NCBI RefSeq assembly: GCF_000003815.2
Contig: NC_049989.1
Coordinates: forward strand, 13,189,078-13,253,077
From: Branchiostoma floridae
Lineage: Eukaryota; Chordata; Leptocardii; Amphioxiformes; Branchiostomatidae
Direction: 5' to 3'
DNA length: 64,000 nucleotides
The notes under the pieces were generated by a model. It saw only the letters and a list, made by a program, of their open reading frames with translations. It made no database searches and had not been told where the DNA came from. The position numbers and the translations under genes are program-made. Shown one piece after another: positions 24,001 through 39,000 of this stretch. Each line of letters opens with the position of its first letter. Position 1 is the stretch's first letter.

Positions 24001-27000
24001 ATGATGGTTCTACACCCAACCATAATCTGTTTTTAAAACCAAGCAGATATTGGGAGGATGCCCCAACCACACTAAAACAGGGTCAACCTATACAGTATCA
24101 AGTTCAAGCACTAGGAGGCCCAAAATCAAACCTGACTACCAGGACACCACAAACAACTCACGTACCAAATGGCAACACAATGGCACCTTGCGTTCCGGAG
24201 ATACAGCGCACGCCCCGTGCCCGCACAAAAGGTAACCTAAAATGTCAAGTTCAAGCACCAAGGGCGCCAAAATCAAAATTGAGCATTATTCAGCCACCGC
24301 CGACACATGTGCCAAATATCATCGCGCCAACACCAGCCGTTCAGAAGATATAACTCCGGAAACACCCCTCCCGGACACAAAATTCGACCTGCCGGGTCAA
24401 GTTCAAACGCGACAAAGCCCAAAGTCAATCCTAGGCAACAGGCAACAACCCCCCACCCATGCACCAAAAATCGTCGCAATCGCGCGTATCGTTCCGGACA
24501 CACAGCGCCAAAAGTGCCCCAAAAACACCAAAAATGCCACCTGCAATGTCAAGTTCAAACGCCAGGAGGCCCAAAATCAAACCTGAGTGTTAGGCTACCA
24601 CCCCCAACCCACGTACCAAAAATCGTCGTGCTCGCACCATCCGTTCACGAGATACAGCGCCCTACATCCCCGGCTACCGAAAAGTTCCCACCAGCATCAA
24701 AACCATACCTGCATACATGCAGGTAATGAATGGGTCTGTTTAAACATTTGAAAACCCCAATTCATTGACACTTATGCTGAAGTATTGCCTGTAACTGTCA
24801 ACAATGCTGATGACTTGTCTGGCAACAAGATCTTCTGTCAGTTGCCCTGGCTGGCTGCTAGCAATGATTAATTCCCAAACTTATCTAGTTTTACTGTTAA
24901 ACAGTTTTTACTTGTGGCAGTTAACATTGGCAGAATTACTGTGCATGTAACTACCAGTAACAGAGACTTCTTATGATATCTAATAATTGTCAGACTGAGA
25001 TATGAGGAGGAGTTCAGTTAGATGCATAACTTCTTCTCTGAAATATTCCATATGGTTTTATCCCTACTGCTCTCAGAATGGATGACTGCTATTCGTTCAG
25101 ACAGAATATGTCTTTTAACATCAATGATTCATAGCGAGGAAACTTGGAATTTGTAGCCATCTCATAAACCACCGAAAAGGCCAATAACAGTAAAAGTCAA
25201 ATCTCAGTGAAGCCCCCAAGTTCACATCTAATACATGGGTTATTTGAGATACTGCCTTCGACGGGGTGATTGTTCTAATAATTCATAGCGAGGAAACTTG
25301 GAATTTGTAGACATCTCATAAACCACCCAAAAGGCCAATAACAGTAAAAGTCAAATCTCAGTCAAACCCCCCAAGTTCACATCTAATACATGGGTTCTTT
25401 GAGATACTGCCGGCGACGAGGTGATTGGTCTAATAAGTAGCAATTTACCGTGAGCACAGGCGCCACAAGAGTCAAGCTGTTATACATGCTCCAGCCCTCT
25501 CAAACACAGCCTTCTGTCACAATATCATTAACATTAATTGCTTATTACTACCGAATCAGTCATTAAGGGACCGCGTTTGCCCCTGTCTGCTAATCGAAGT
25601 GCTGCGGGGGCAAATTGTCTCATCAGTACTGCCGTTAGAGTCGATAGCGTAGAGGGGACCGCGTGAATTCTCTTCTGAAGAAGTGCTGAAGTAAGCATTG
25701 ATTTTTGTACCAGTAGGGTGCGAGGATTTGGTGTTCAATTTCTAGCTTGGCGGGTCTGGCATTGAGGCGGAGAGGACAGTCATACATCAGTGACATGCGA
25801 TGTTAGGAGGGCACATTAATCACAAGACGGCCCCTTTCTTCCGAACTATTCTGGGAAGGCAGCCCAAGTTTTTCAATAGACTAAGTGTCAAACAGCAGTC
25901 AGACAATATATTAGCACATCTCTGCTGAGTCTCTATAATGGCAAGTGCAAGGAAATGTTAGAGGTTAATGCAACAGGTCACTTTTCTTTTGAGACTTCAA
26001 TTCAACAAATTAATTACTTTTACCAAAGTTATGTTTTGGTAGCATTCATATGTTGTTGTATATAGCTAGCTATCAGTATCAAGAAGCTATATAATGGATG
26101 TATTCAATTTGTCATAAAATTTGGTTCTATGGTTAGGTCTTTTATCTCCTATCAAAGAAATGATTAGACTTTGGGTCCCTTGGTGGTTAACCTAGGTATT
26201 ACAGCCAAACTTCCACTTTTAATAAAACTTTTTCTAACAGTTACAGCACATGGGAAGCTATTACCAACTCGAGCGAGCATTTGTTGGTGTTAAACTTGGT
26301 AACCAAGCAATGCTCTGGGTTGATGGCTATACTTGCTACTCGTTAATTTGTTACCTAAGTTTTTTGTTTCTTCAAAAAGACAAGTCACAGTGACATCTTG
26401 ACAAGAAAATGTGAAGCATCCAGCTTGTACATAGACAGGGGAAGATAGGACGGGGTTTGGATTTATATTGCTGAAAAAAAAGACTTATCACAGAAGACAA
26501 CAGAAATACATGTATCTTCAAGGCTCGAAATACACACCTACAACATGGCAAAAAGATTTTCAAATTGCAGAAAACAACTTGCTACAATGACGCAGTTTTG
26601 CTACTATCACATATCGCAAAAAATACGGCACATCAAGCCCTGAGTTTCTTGCTGCATATATAAACTCTACTGAGAAAGTCGAGAGGATTCCACCTATACC
26701 TGTTGTTCGGACGGTGGCGGTGGAAAGTCGGCTCCGGTATCAGCTGTGCCGTTGATCGCTCCTGGTGCGGGTGGGGGTGGTACCGGTGGCGCCGGGTCGT
26801 GGTCGAGCCCTTCCCGGGGGTAAGGTGGCCTTTTTGGAATGGTCTGCTCAAGGTCAGCTAACAGTGCATCTGTGGGGAGATCACACGTGTCATCAGATGG
26901 GTAACAAGACTACTGTAAATGCAGAGAATTTCGCGGTGGTTTAATGTTCGCGGTCTTCGCGGTGGCCGCTTCACCGCAAACTTAAAACCACCGCGAACAT

Positions 27001-30000
27001 TTATCCATCAAACCACCACGAAAAGTCCTTTTTCTCGCTACCGCGAAATTAAATCCCCGCAAACTTAAATACATTTACAGTATTATGGTTGGCATCACAT
27101 TCAAGATATTCAAAGCAAGCTCTGGCATCTAAACATACATCAATCTAAAACTTTTTAAAGTAAAGTCCAGCTCTACAAAGTTAGGCCTACTCAGTGTTTG
27201 GAAGCCCATGTTGTTAACTTTCATTTAATTTGTCATTTCAAGCTATCCAAAATTTTTCATCTGTCTTCTGTCATGAAGTTCAGATAATTTGGGATGGAAG
27301 GAGTAAAGTTTTTGCCAGTTTTAACACGCAAATTTCCGTCCTGGGTCGGAGGGGATGCGTCTTGAAGACAGTCCAAGATCTTCAGACCCTTGTCTGATGT
27401 AACTTAAATTGTAAGCTGAAAACAAACATTACAACTTGATTCTGACCAAATTAGAGATCTGGTTATCTTTTGTATACATTGTATGTAACTGATGGTACAA
27501 CATAGGTCTACCATGATTGTATATCTGCCTAAAATTTAGAAGCTCGGAAATGTTCCACTTGCACCACACCCAAAGCTTTCCTTGGTTCCCAGCCACCAAA
27601 TAAACAAGTCTATACCTCACCAGTGTGTGAGATATCTGTATATTGGTGACTATGGCTCAGATGACAACTACAAAAAGAAATGTGCAACAATCGTTAACAT
27701 AATTTTCTCTTTGAAATTTAAATTGATCTGAGAACCAAGGAATGAAACTTATTATTAATCATAATCACATAGTTACATAATCATATACATTTAGATTGTC
27801 TCTCATTGCAAGCAAGAAATTGCAACATAACACCACACTGTACTTGACAATGGTATATTTTTTGACATAAAGTTTCAAAGAGGAAAACAACACTTACACA
27901 AAGTTAACTTAATACTAAGTGCTTGGAAATGGAGAAAGTAGAGAAATATGCAGAACAGGCTATTTCTAAGTTCTAATGCATTCAGATTCTGACAGTGATA
28001 AAATCTATTTTGTAGATCAACCTTGTCAATGAAATTGCTTTCATTCATTGACTCATTCACTCACTCACTCACTCACTCACTCACTCACTCACTCACTCAC
28101 TCACTCACTCACTCACAAATCACCATAACCTGACAGTAGAAAGAGGGCATTCTATCTCCTTACAAAGTTCTGCTAAAATGCCCTGCTTCGTAATAGTCTG
28201 CTACCAGTCCTGGATAACTTCAAATACCAACAGTATCTAATAATTCTTCACCAAATCTATGTTTGCAACTTGCCACACCTATTTTTCCCTACCAACCCTA
28301 ATAGACTTGATAAGATTAAGAAATTGTTGTCACAAAAACTGACACATCTTGTCTAAACCAGGGACACTGTATATCCCTTGTTGCCTGGTTACCAATAATC
28401 AGTTCATCATCAACTAAAGGATTCCCCCACACGGACAGAACATGACAAGAATTCCCAGCTTTATATCTGACCTTATGCCAGGAATTCGGCCTCAAGTCTG
28501 TCCAAAAATAACTGGGAAATACTTCTGAAATCCAGCATGAAAACATGGATGAACTCCTTCCTGTTTGTCAAGGTCACACAAACATGGCCGCCCACACAAA
28601 TAACCTGTGCCCAACACCGAACAGTTGGCTTCTTTCATAGTCTTTCTTGGTTCCATTAATCATTGTGTTCTGTTACTGTTTCACCTCGCTTCTGACAAAA
28701 GACATATCAACACTGGCTGACCCCTCGGGGACTCTTCGCAGGAAAGGGCATAAATACACAATGTAATTTCTGAAGCTAAAATACACAGGTGTCCTACAGT
28801 TTACAGCACCCTTTCTGTAAGGACAGTGAATCATGTCAGAGCGCTGGCAGTCTAACTGTCTTCCTTTGCAGAAGCGTTTTACTTGGAAATCAATATCTGC
28901 ACCCACCGTTTGTGTGCCTGCTGTTATATCGGGAACGGGTTTTCTGCGCGTGGAGAATTTGCGCGTGCGCGTGAAAAATCTGCGCGTGAAAAAATAAAGT
29001 TCCTGAAATATGTCAGAAAATGTGTAGCAAGGCATAAAAATGTGAACCTAATATATAATTTCCCATCTGTTACCTGAATACTTGGTTTAAAGAAAACCTG
29101 ATTTTTAGATCCCTTGGAATAGGTTGATTTGCATATTTTGAACATTTCAAAATCAAGTAAATTTAACAGAAATACATGGAAAAATGACACATACTATGTT
29201 TTATATTGTATGATGTAACAATTTGAGGCTTTTCTCCATTATAGAAGCTTAATTTCATCTTTTTTGAAGCAGATTGTTTCACGCGCAAATTTAAAACTTT
29301 TTTGCGCGTGGAAACTTAACATTTAAAAATCACTTGAAAAGCACTCAGATCAAGACTCTGTACTCTAGAATGCAACAATACCATACTTGATTCCATTTTG
29401 TGCCATCTTGTTTGAGCATTTAAGTATGAAACTGCAAAAACGTTTTGAATCCCTTGGGAATCAGCTAATTTGCATATTTTCACGCGCAGATTTTTCACGC
29501 GCAAGTATTCACGCGCAAGTTTTTCACGCGCACAAAACCCCAACCCGTTATATCAAAAGGCACCACCAAATATTGAAGTATAGACATTCAAAGTCTATGT
29601 TTTAATGAAAGATATTATCACTATAAACCTGATCAATTGAAATAAATGAATGAATTATGTAACCATGTAGTTATAGATTTAAACCTACAAAGTGTAACAG
29701 TTTTCTTCCTGTCAATAAGTAAGATTTATGAGAGTAAATGAAGAAACTTGCCCGACAAGTATCATTACATTTCTTAAATCCCTCTTAAGTACTTTCACTT
29801 TTTAATCCTTAAGAGAGCAAGTACATTCCACCTGTATCATGTTATAGAAGTTTGACTATATGAAAATACAGTAAATTACTGTGCATATTATTAGGTAATG
29901 TAACTGTAATACTGCTACTTGTAAATGGAAGAAGTATGAAATTTTTGATTCAAACTATGCTAGTAAGAAGAAACTCATTGTACAGGTATGACAGACACTG

Positions 30001-33000
30001 AAAATAAAGTTATGAACATAAGGCATTATGATTATGAATGCATCACTGTAATACTACTAAATGTACTTTGAACTTTTTTGACATAAACTATATCCTAGTA
30101 AAACTAGGAAGGAGAAAGTTGAGTAATTGTTGGAAGTTGAGAAAATTCTTGAAATGTCTTTCCTGTGAGAGGAATTCTCTGGCTGTGACATGTTAGTACC
30201 CAGGTCTTCCCCTGGTGCAGACCTGACCATATAAGAACAACAGGAAACCTGTTTTCTCTAACCTGCGAGCTACGTCACATGTGACACATCCGAGCCAAAA
30301 CCTCGCAATCCTGTGCCAGAGGGTCTTTCAGGGGATACAGGGTTCAAAATGTGAAGAAAATTTCAATGCTACCTTGGGCGCATGTTCATTTTTACGACTT
30401 AGCACACTACATTATCATTCAAGAGTTCTTGAAATCAGAATTCTCACACAACAAAAAAAGTTTGCCTGAAGATTTAACTTGTTGAAACCCCCTCCCAGAC
30501 CCTCCCTTTGATACAGCACTATATAGAAGAACTTTATTGCACGACATTTGTACATGGTACAATGTATGGCAACAACTATTACACAAAGTACAAAATTGGT
30601 GTATAGAATAAGACTTACTATATATGGTAGTCCTTGATTCTTGAACTATCAAATATTGTCTACTGTCTTACACAATAAATTGCTATTCTTGCAATTCATG
30701 TTGGAACAGTCACTTCTCTGATTTAGAGACCACACAAACACAATATTAACCTGACAATTACGTATGCAAGAAAATACACAAGCACATTAGTCAAGAGTAT
30801 AAAATATTAAACCTTTTGTTTCAAAGGAAAGTAATTCTTTGAAAAATTTGACCAAACCTCTAACCCTGTTCAAGTCAGTTCAAGTATCTAAAACTTTAGT
30901 AAAGGTGGCACTATTATTTCTTGATATGAAGACAAGACATACCATTACTATCTTTTTTTTTTTTATAGGAAAAGTATTATGTATTATGTATACAGATACC
31001 AGCTAGTGATAGCAGGTACATTCCAATTATGTTAGAGATAGGAAAGAACAATATGTCATGGAAATAGACCGGAACCAATACATGTTCTTGCCCATTCAAA
31101 CAATCGTTTACATTGTATCCCATTCCTTGAAGTAGAAAAATACATGCATGACTGCAAGTAGAAGAAAGTACAGTGAATTTTTGGGACAGAAGATACACAA
31201 CTGCCTATAATACAACAGTTTAATTTGTAAATTTAGACCAAACTCAAGCACCATGTTCCACTCATAACACAAGCCTACAGCATATACTTCTCTTGAGTAA
31301 TGCTGTACATAAAACCCACAAAACCACACTGACAACACCCATAACTCAAATCCCTGTCAAAAATTGTCTACCATGTACATGAGGGGAAATGAGAGGATAT
31401 GATAGTGCTTGGGTTTGACCAGATATAGGTACATGTATACACGTAATGTAGTTATCCCTCCCACCCCAATCCGATGTATGCACCCTGTTCACTAGATAGA
31501 GCCCCAGACTTGCGTGACAAACGTGCCACAGATTTGGCACCCACTTTGTTTGCAAAAATGCTGGAGGAGTCAAAGCTCCCTTGACCACAGAGTGAAGACA
31601 CCACCATGGGGTGCCCCGAAATATTTGTCTCCGATTAAACCCAGTGTGCCCACCAAATTTGTCCCAGGCAAAACAACAAGTGGCGGGAGGTCCTTTGTAA
31701 GGACACACATACCAGGTGCATTTTCCTAATGGTTGGGGAATGTAACTGTCATATTTGACAGGTGGACACGCTTTGAAGATCACAACGGTACACTTTACAT
31801 CACACATTCAAACTTCACGTAAGGGGCATCTGAGTAGAACGCATGTCTACCTCCGTCAGACATACATACAAGGGGAATCTCAACTATGTCAGAAAAATGT
31901 TCAATCAAAACTTTAACGAAAAGGACCTCTGTTCCTACTTTGAAAGTCGAACACTTCTTCCCACTCAATCTAAGTCCTGCTGACAAACATGAACAATTCC
32001 TTGAAACATGTCTTGAAAAGACAAGAAACCTACCGAAGTTCTCCACACATTGTTGGAAGCCAGCTTCTACCTCCATGGCCATGATGTTGTTCTGAGTCAT
32101 TCCTCCGATGTCTAGCTTTTTACCCAGACTTCTCCCTGACTTCCTGAGGGTTTGCGTGTCCCACCCGGCCCCAGGAAAAATCCACTACAAACAATGGGGC
32201 AGGGTGGAAACAGGAAACCGCTGGCTCTACCGGCCCTCCTTTCCGGAAAGTTCGGCTCTCCGTGTTTGATAAACTCCTAGCTGGTGCGAGAAGCCGTCAG
32301 TGGACGCGGTACGGCTCTACCAGCGCCGTTCGGATGGGAAAATCCATATGACTCAATACCTGAACATTCACTGGCGTGGAGTCATTTATTTCTGTCAATA
32401 GCTGAGACAACCCTTCTGTTTTGCTTGGGCAGCTACCCAAGTGAGGTAAACTATACCCAGTGGGGCTTCAACAACCACTGGCAGGTACACAGCAACATTA
32501 AGGTAAGCACACCTATTATCTATTAATAATTGTACTAATAGTAATGCATGAGAGCCTTATCATAAAATATTTACAGTAATTGGCAAAACCTCACAACCAC
32601 TTATCATCCAGAGGAAATTTAGGTCGCTGTGATAAGAGTCATTGCAAGCATGATTTTGTAGGGTCCTTGGAAGAAATTGTGTGGAAAAAGTTTTAAAAAC
32701 AAGCTTGACTTTCTGCTTAAGTTAAAGTAAATACTACGAAACAAAATCTTCCTTGTTAAAGTTTTGGGTGGTGATATATACATACATTCTTGTATATTGG
32801 TTACTTTTTACATGACAATTTTGGTACAAGCTGCATGTATAACTGTGTGTTTGCAAACTGAAAACTTCTTCACATTTGATAAGAGAGTCAAAGTTCCTAT
32901 AACACAGTCTAAAGCAGAACAAGTCTGCCTTTGTTAGTGAGGGAGGTGGGGCAGATATACTGATGACCCCTTGCAAGGGTCAACGGTTAAGTGTTTTCAC

Positions 33001-36000
33001 CAAACTAAACCTGGAAAGGATCAAACCAACCGACAGAGACAAGGAAGGGATGCTTTTCCTTAAAAGTTTTCTGTCCAACTTCTTATCAACACATATACAC
33101 CCGGGTCAGAGCACAACCCATTGGAGCTTGTGACAAGACAGGGGCTAGACAACAGACTGAGACTTAGCAGATTCCTTCTAGATTCTTTAAGGAGATGCAT
33201 GTCTTCAGAAGCTGATAGCTTTAATTGTACTAAAATTTCAACTTGATTTTTGAAGTATTGTATACAGCTTAGTTGGGAATGGTGTATAGCTACAATTTTT
33301 CCACTAACTTTTCTTGAAATGATTCAAATGAAAGTTTACATACTGTTACTTATAAAAGAGAAAACAATGATGCTAATTACATATGGAAGCTGTCATTCCT
33401 GTAGGGAAACCTACAGAGACATAACAATAACAGTGATCCACCCCCTAGACCCAACAATAACACAGGATGAACTGGCACTGACAACTGCTTCTTCTTATGG
33501 CCTATGGCTTTGGGGAGATGTACACACTTCCATATACATCTACAAACTTTAAATCTCTTGTCGTTCCCTGTCTTTTGAAATAGCATTAGCGGTTTGGGGG
33601 GACACACTTGCATAAACCTTAGCAGACCACTGAAAATATTTCGCACATAAAATGGCAATCTGCACTGCTGAATATGATAAAAACAGCTTCAAATGTATCC
33701 AAAATGCATGGTTTTACTTTGCAAGTTCATTCCTGGATGCTAATTGCAAGTACCAAGGAACCTCCTTGCAAGTAAATGGCATAAACATAGGATATACAAG
33801 TGACAATGAACTGTGATAAACATTGTTGTGAAAATACTCAAATACAATTGTTGGTTATTTCTAAACAGACTGATTTTGATTTGACTTCTTCTTTGGAAGC
33901 AGAGGAAATATAATAATAAAACATGCTATATGATATCTACTGCAAAATACATGTTGAAAATCAATTTGCTCACATGTCGTTACAATAAAGAATTTTCCCT
34001 ATTCAAAACACATGTATTGATATCTTCCAGGGCTCTTACAGCATTGGACAGATTATCACGCTATCATTCACCACAATAGATGGTACTCGGCACCAAATTG
34101 GCTGCCAACTTCAGTCCATAAAAGCATTTATCACCTCTGTTCACAGCCAGCCACAAAGGGAAGTGGCACAAACAGTAGCTCTAATTAGGAGGTGGGCAAA
34201 TTAATTAACACCCGATTAGCACATGATTGACCAATCCGATAGGAACAGAAAATAGCAGTATGTGTTAGGGGTTTAATTTTTACATAAGTTTGATAGAATT
34301 CTTAGGAAAATGTAAACCAACAATATAACCTTTCAATACTGAAACTACTGATTGTGACTAAAGGTTCCAGTTTGGAATTTAATTTGGCCAATACCGAACT
34401 GTCTGTAGCTGCCACGCATCAACTCAATGATGCAAGCGAATGATTGAAATAGACCCTAAAATTAAGAAGAAAATGAGAGTTTTTCTTGTTGCCTTTAGTT
34501 CCAGATTTTCTGACTACTGTGACAGCAATGTTTAATTTTTCATTTCCTGAAAGCCTTTTAATTGTAGCTCGTCAAAAAGTCAAGCTAGTAAAAAAATCTG
34601 AAACGTAATGGTAACAATCTACAATACTATAGCGTATGAAAGTAAAGAAAGACATTTTCTTTACAGTTTTTTACCCCAAAAATGTTATTGTAAAACTATC
34701 ACTTGGACCCCCACTACCTTTTTTCTGTTCACTTCTTCCCCTCCCCATCCCTCATCCTCTATTGGTACAGTCCTGTCTTCAAGAGCAGCCAAGCAAACAC
34801 CACCCACACAAAAGGCTTCTTCTTCTGGCCATGTTGACACTTTCTTCTGTGCTAATCTCCGTGAAATTTCATTAGAAATGCCTGCCCAATTACACCTCCT
34901 AAACAGCACAGGAGAGGGATCTTTTTCCACATCATTTGTCTAAGTAGGTGTAGGACATAGATGCACTATAATCTTGTTACTAAAATCAGATGGTAAAAAC
35001 ATGATCCTTACAAGAAAAAGTGACTTTCCCTTTACGGCTAGAGTACAAGAAAAATTATTGTTGAAACGTGGTACCAGAAAAAAGCAAAAAATTACCTCCC
35101 TGTTCTCTTAAACACCATTCTATTTTCTGAGTGATACATCCTTAGAATACAACTACAAATTTAAAATGAAATTTTGGCAAAAGCCTTGACTTTGAGTATG
35201 TCATAAACATAGCCTTGGCTGGGTACCATCATATTTCTACCAGAGGGCTCCTTACACTCGCTAGAGTAGACATATTCCATACTGTTCTACACTGTTTGTT
35301 TGTACACTTTCATGTTGACTGCAATTAGCCCTTGGGCAAGAATTTGCAATAAACTATTATTATAAACATACTAAATCAAGGCAAAGAAAGTGAAAAGTTA
35401 GCATAATGTGGGCTAACAGGGATGATATAAGTCAAACTCACTGTAACACACCAGTGGTAAGATCATGATGCCATTTGGTTGATTCACAATCAAAAGGATA
35501 TGGCTTAATGCTATCATAGTTCATTGCAAATTCTTGCCAAAGGGCTAACTGCAAGTAACATTATAATATTAGTTATCACAAGTATACAAACAATCCATAT
35601 TAGAATTTAGGGCATTTGACAAAATAACACCTCATGTAATGTTGTAACATGCCAATTTTACCATTCAAACAGACGTCCAACGCCCATACATACTACATTT
35701 GCATGGCACTAAAATAAGAAAACACCTTCCAGCAATATACAACTGACATTGCAATTTGCAGGGCAATATTTCATAAAACAGAAAAATTCAAGCAAAAGAG
35801 TCAAAAGCTCATCATTAAGAACAACTAGTGACGAAAATAGTGCTTCATGCACAGTATATGCTTGCTCAATGCAAACAGTCACAGAAAACAATGCATATAC
35901 ATGTACAAGCAGCAAAGGTGTAGGTATGATAAGGCAGTCTACATCTAGCTATTCTATGCAATACGATAGGGATAGATAAAGAGCATTCTTTAGCAAACAA

Positions 36001-39000
36001 GGTGGGAGTGACAACCAGCCAATATATTTGAAAACCCAAAATAGAAACTTTTAAGACTGATAGTCAGCTATGTTTTTCATTTTCCTTTCATATAGTGACA
36101 TGGTCACATCATATCATTAACCTTATTAAAGGAGGGAATACTAAAGATGTTAACAGCTCTACTCAAGTTGAAGCCCTAAAAAGTGCACTACCAGTACACA
36201 CCACCACTCTATCTACTACTGTGACAGGGACAACAAAAAAATAGACACATGTACATTTCACTGGTCACTTGAAATCTGAAAAGACATTGGCAATTTGGAA
36301 AATCTAAGGTACTGTACTTAGTTTTATCGATATATTATCTAGATAACTGTACTCATATTGGGCTACAACAGACACGTGAAATATGTGCAATGCTTCATGA
36401 ATGAAGACCTTTATTGCACATTTTTATTGCCACACTGGACTAGGTACAGGTTATAACAAAACATTAACAGATACAAAAATTTAATGGAATCTACCTTCAA
36501 TTAAGCTGTGGTCACTCTGTCGACATCCTTCAGTTGACTTTGCTGATTGCCATAAGATTTTAGCCGTATTTCAAAAACACATTGAGCATTTTTTTTGCCT
36601 CAAAATCTAGAGCAATCTTGGATGGGGCTTGACAACGAGAAATTCAGCCAATCCCTAAAATTAATGCAAAGACGACACTATCCGCATTACTGACGAAAAT
36701 GTGCTGGTTTAACGCTGGCTTCAAATACAAGTTGAAGTACGCAGCTCAAAAATTTCCAAATTCCCAGTGTATCCTCAGATTGTAAGTGACCAGTGGTACA
36801 AGTAAATACTCACAATTAACAACACGGGGTTTCATAAGGTCACGATGATGTGCCATGCTGAGGTCAGTGTGGCGAGCATCACTCGCAATGCATGCTGGGA
36901 TTAAGTTGCTCGGCAACATGCACTTTGTAAACGTAAATAAAACATATATATATTAAGTAAACAGGTTATCGTTATGACATAACAAAACAATGTCTACAAG
37001 TACAACAACCTGTGAACATCTTTGAATTGATATTAGTAACAAAACATAAGATTAATACACATACTTTTCGTTTAGCCCGAGGCGTCGTCAAAAACAGAAA
37101 CTACAACATCTACAGCTAGAATTATACTGACGAATGTTATTTCATTATAATCAAAGGAATGACATGGTTTTAAAGTTAATGGTACATTTACTACAATAAT
37201 TTCTACTTGAGTAAAATAAAATGTCACACTATTGTCACTTTGAGAATTTCTTGACTTTAGTTACGGTCTTTAGTTAAAAAGTTTGACCATCTTGCTTTTT
37301 TTCACACTCTCACATTAGATTTTCAGTCTACAGAGGATGTCATCCATATGATTTACCTGTTGTGGACCAAGAGAAAAGTCAAGGCAACAGTAGACCAGTG
37401 ATAAAATCTCTCTACATTTCCATGAACAACAACAAAAAAAAACTGCATCATTACAACATACAAATGTATTACTAGATGTTATAAGATACAATAGTGTATG
37501 TGTGAATCTTTCAAATTGAAAATTGTAATTAAGACAGGAATTTAAAAACAACAACTATGATTTCAAGCTGCTACTTGTAGTCCTACTAGTGAAAGTAATC
37601 ATCCTCATTTGGCTGGTGGAGAGTTCCCCAAACATGGCCCTACCAAACCCTCTCCCAATATTTACATTGACAACATTGCTAAAATTCAGCCGTGCTTCAA
37701 AACAACACTGCTCTCTTTGCTTCAGCCGGGAAGAATTTTAAACAGGGAACATCCCATTAACGGAAAGTTGTTTCAATCTTTCCAGTCTTCACACAACTAA
37801 AACAGTTTAGAAATCGTTTCTAACAAATTACACAAAATGGCCGGCTACTGGATGTAAACATGCAAAAGAATACTGTGTTCACGCACCAAAATAATTACGG
37901 CCAGGCTAGTTAGTGCGTTGTTATCTAAAGAAGTTGCCCTTTTGGTGGGAATCTTGATTATTATAACATTGTCGGTGGCAAGTCAAAAGAACACAACCTT
38001 GGCCCTGCCCAAGGTAAACTGTCTGTGCACCATACAGGGATAATTGCATCATGCAGAATCAAAGGGTCTTTTCTTTGGTTAGGGCTGCCGCAAATTGGAT
38101 GTCTGCCCTGTACGTCTCAATTCACTTCTTTAACAACATTTCCCCTTGAGTCTTTGGTTCAGAATGGCGGTAGAACTAGAAGGTTTAGCAGTTAAATGAG
38201 AAGAAATAGTGGCCTATTTTTTTTTACAATATAGGTGTAGATACCTCAGCACACAAGAGGTATCATATAAACACAACATGGCCTATTTCCTGACTCGATC
38301 TTGAACAGAACATGGTTTCGGATGTCGGACAACTATCGTATAGCTCTGGGTGAATCTTAAGTTGGAGAGGACTACACCTCTCCAAGTTATGGGGGTCACT
38401 GCACTCTTAAAGCTCAAGGGATGGTCTCCTAGTACTAAGACATGAAATGTGATACTGGGTTAGAAGCTCCACACACTAACGTCCTGAAAAAAAAAATGGA
38501 CAGAAACCTGCGACGTCTGTCAACACTACACGACAAGCGGCGCTCAACGAGGGGCGGGTTTACCTTCTCTTTGTGGCGGACAATCGGGCGGAGTTGCTCT
38601 CAGCACATACCTGCAGCCGGGCTGGAGGAAATCGGCAAACACCGCTGTAAAGGGGAGGCGACCTACCAACCCCCACAAGTGTAAACACAGGCCCGGGCTG
38701 CTTGTGGGTCAACCAACTGGCATCCAAGCTGTTCTATATACTCCCAAAAATCAACACACAGGGAGGGGCTAGTAACACTACAACAATGTTATCAATTCTG
38801 TCTTCTGAAAAACTTACGAACTGTTTGGCAAAAATGTCGTCTCGAGTTAGCCCAAGTACGTCAGAGATCAAAGGAGCGGACCATGTTGTTACCTGGCTTT
38901 GGCTTTCTACGTCATTCCCGAGGGGATATGGGCAGACTGATCCCCTGCATTTCCTGTTTGGTGAAAGGGTGGGATGGGGGTCTTACGGAGGGTGGAATTG

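Larger units (their letters stand above)
19141..26699 (-). other. paxillin intron 2
   Basis: A 7.6 kb intron. It holds the acceptor-derived tandem array, two adjacent TACTGTAAATGCA MITEs, one AAGGTGGTATCTCACTGCAC-type MITE, a tandem repeat at about 24080-24670 and a 154-bp duplication at 25127-25433. The stretches 20040-21140, 22180-24040 and 25440-26690 show no gene that I can support. The GC-richer block at 25550-25850 has a 60-codon minus frame (25556-25738) without good splice sites. Confidence 0.8.

Noticed and set aside
24242-24726. two overlapping open frames of 114 and 139 codons
   Set aside because: They coincide with the 150-bp tandem repeat and have no domain.
25556-25738. possible paxillin cassette exon (frame with [10 protein letters not shown])
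   Set aside because: The composition is suggestive, but there is no good donor before the stop and no LD or YxxP motif.
28057-28116. CRISPR-like or other functional array
   Set aside because: A simple 4-base microsatellite. No CRISPR arrays are expected or seen in this animal DNA.
31346-31807. 153-codon minus-strand frame beside the alternative paxillin exon
   Set aside because: No recognisable domain and no clear acceptor that would connect it to the nearby exon. The length alone is not convincing in this region.
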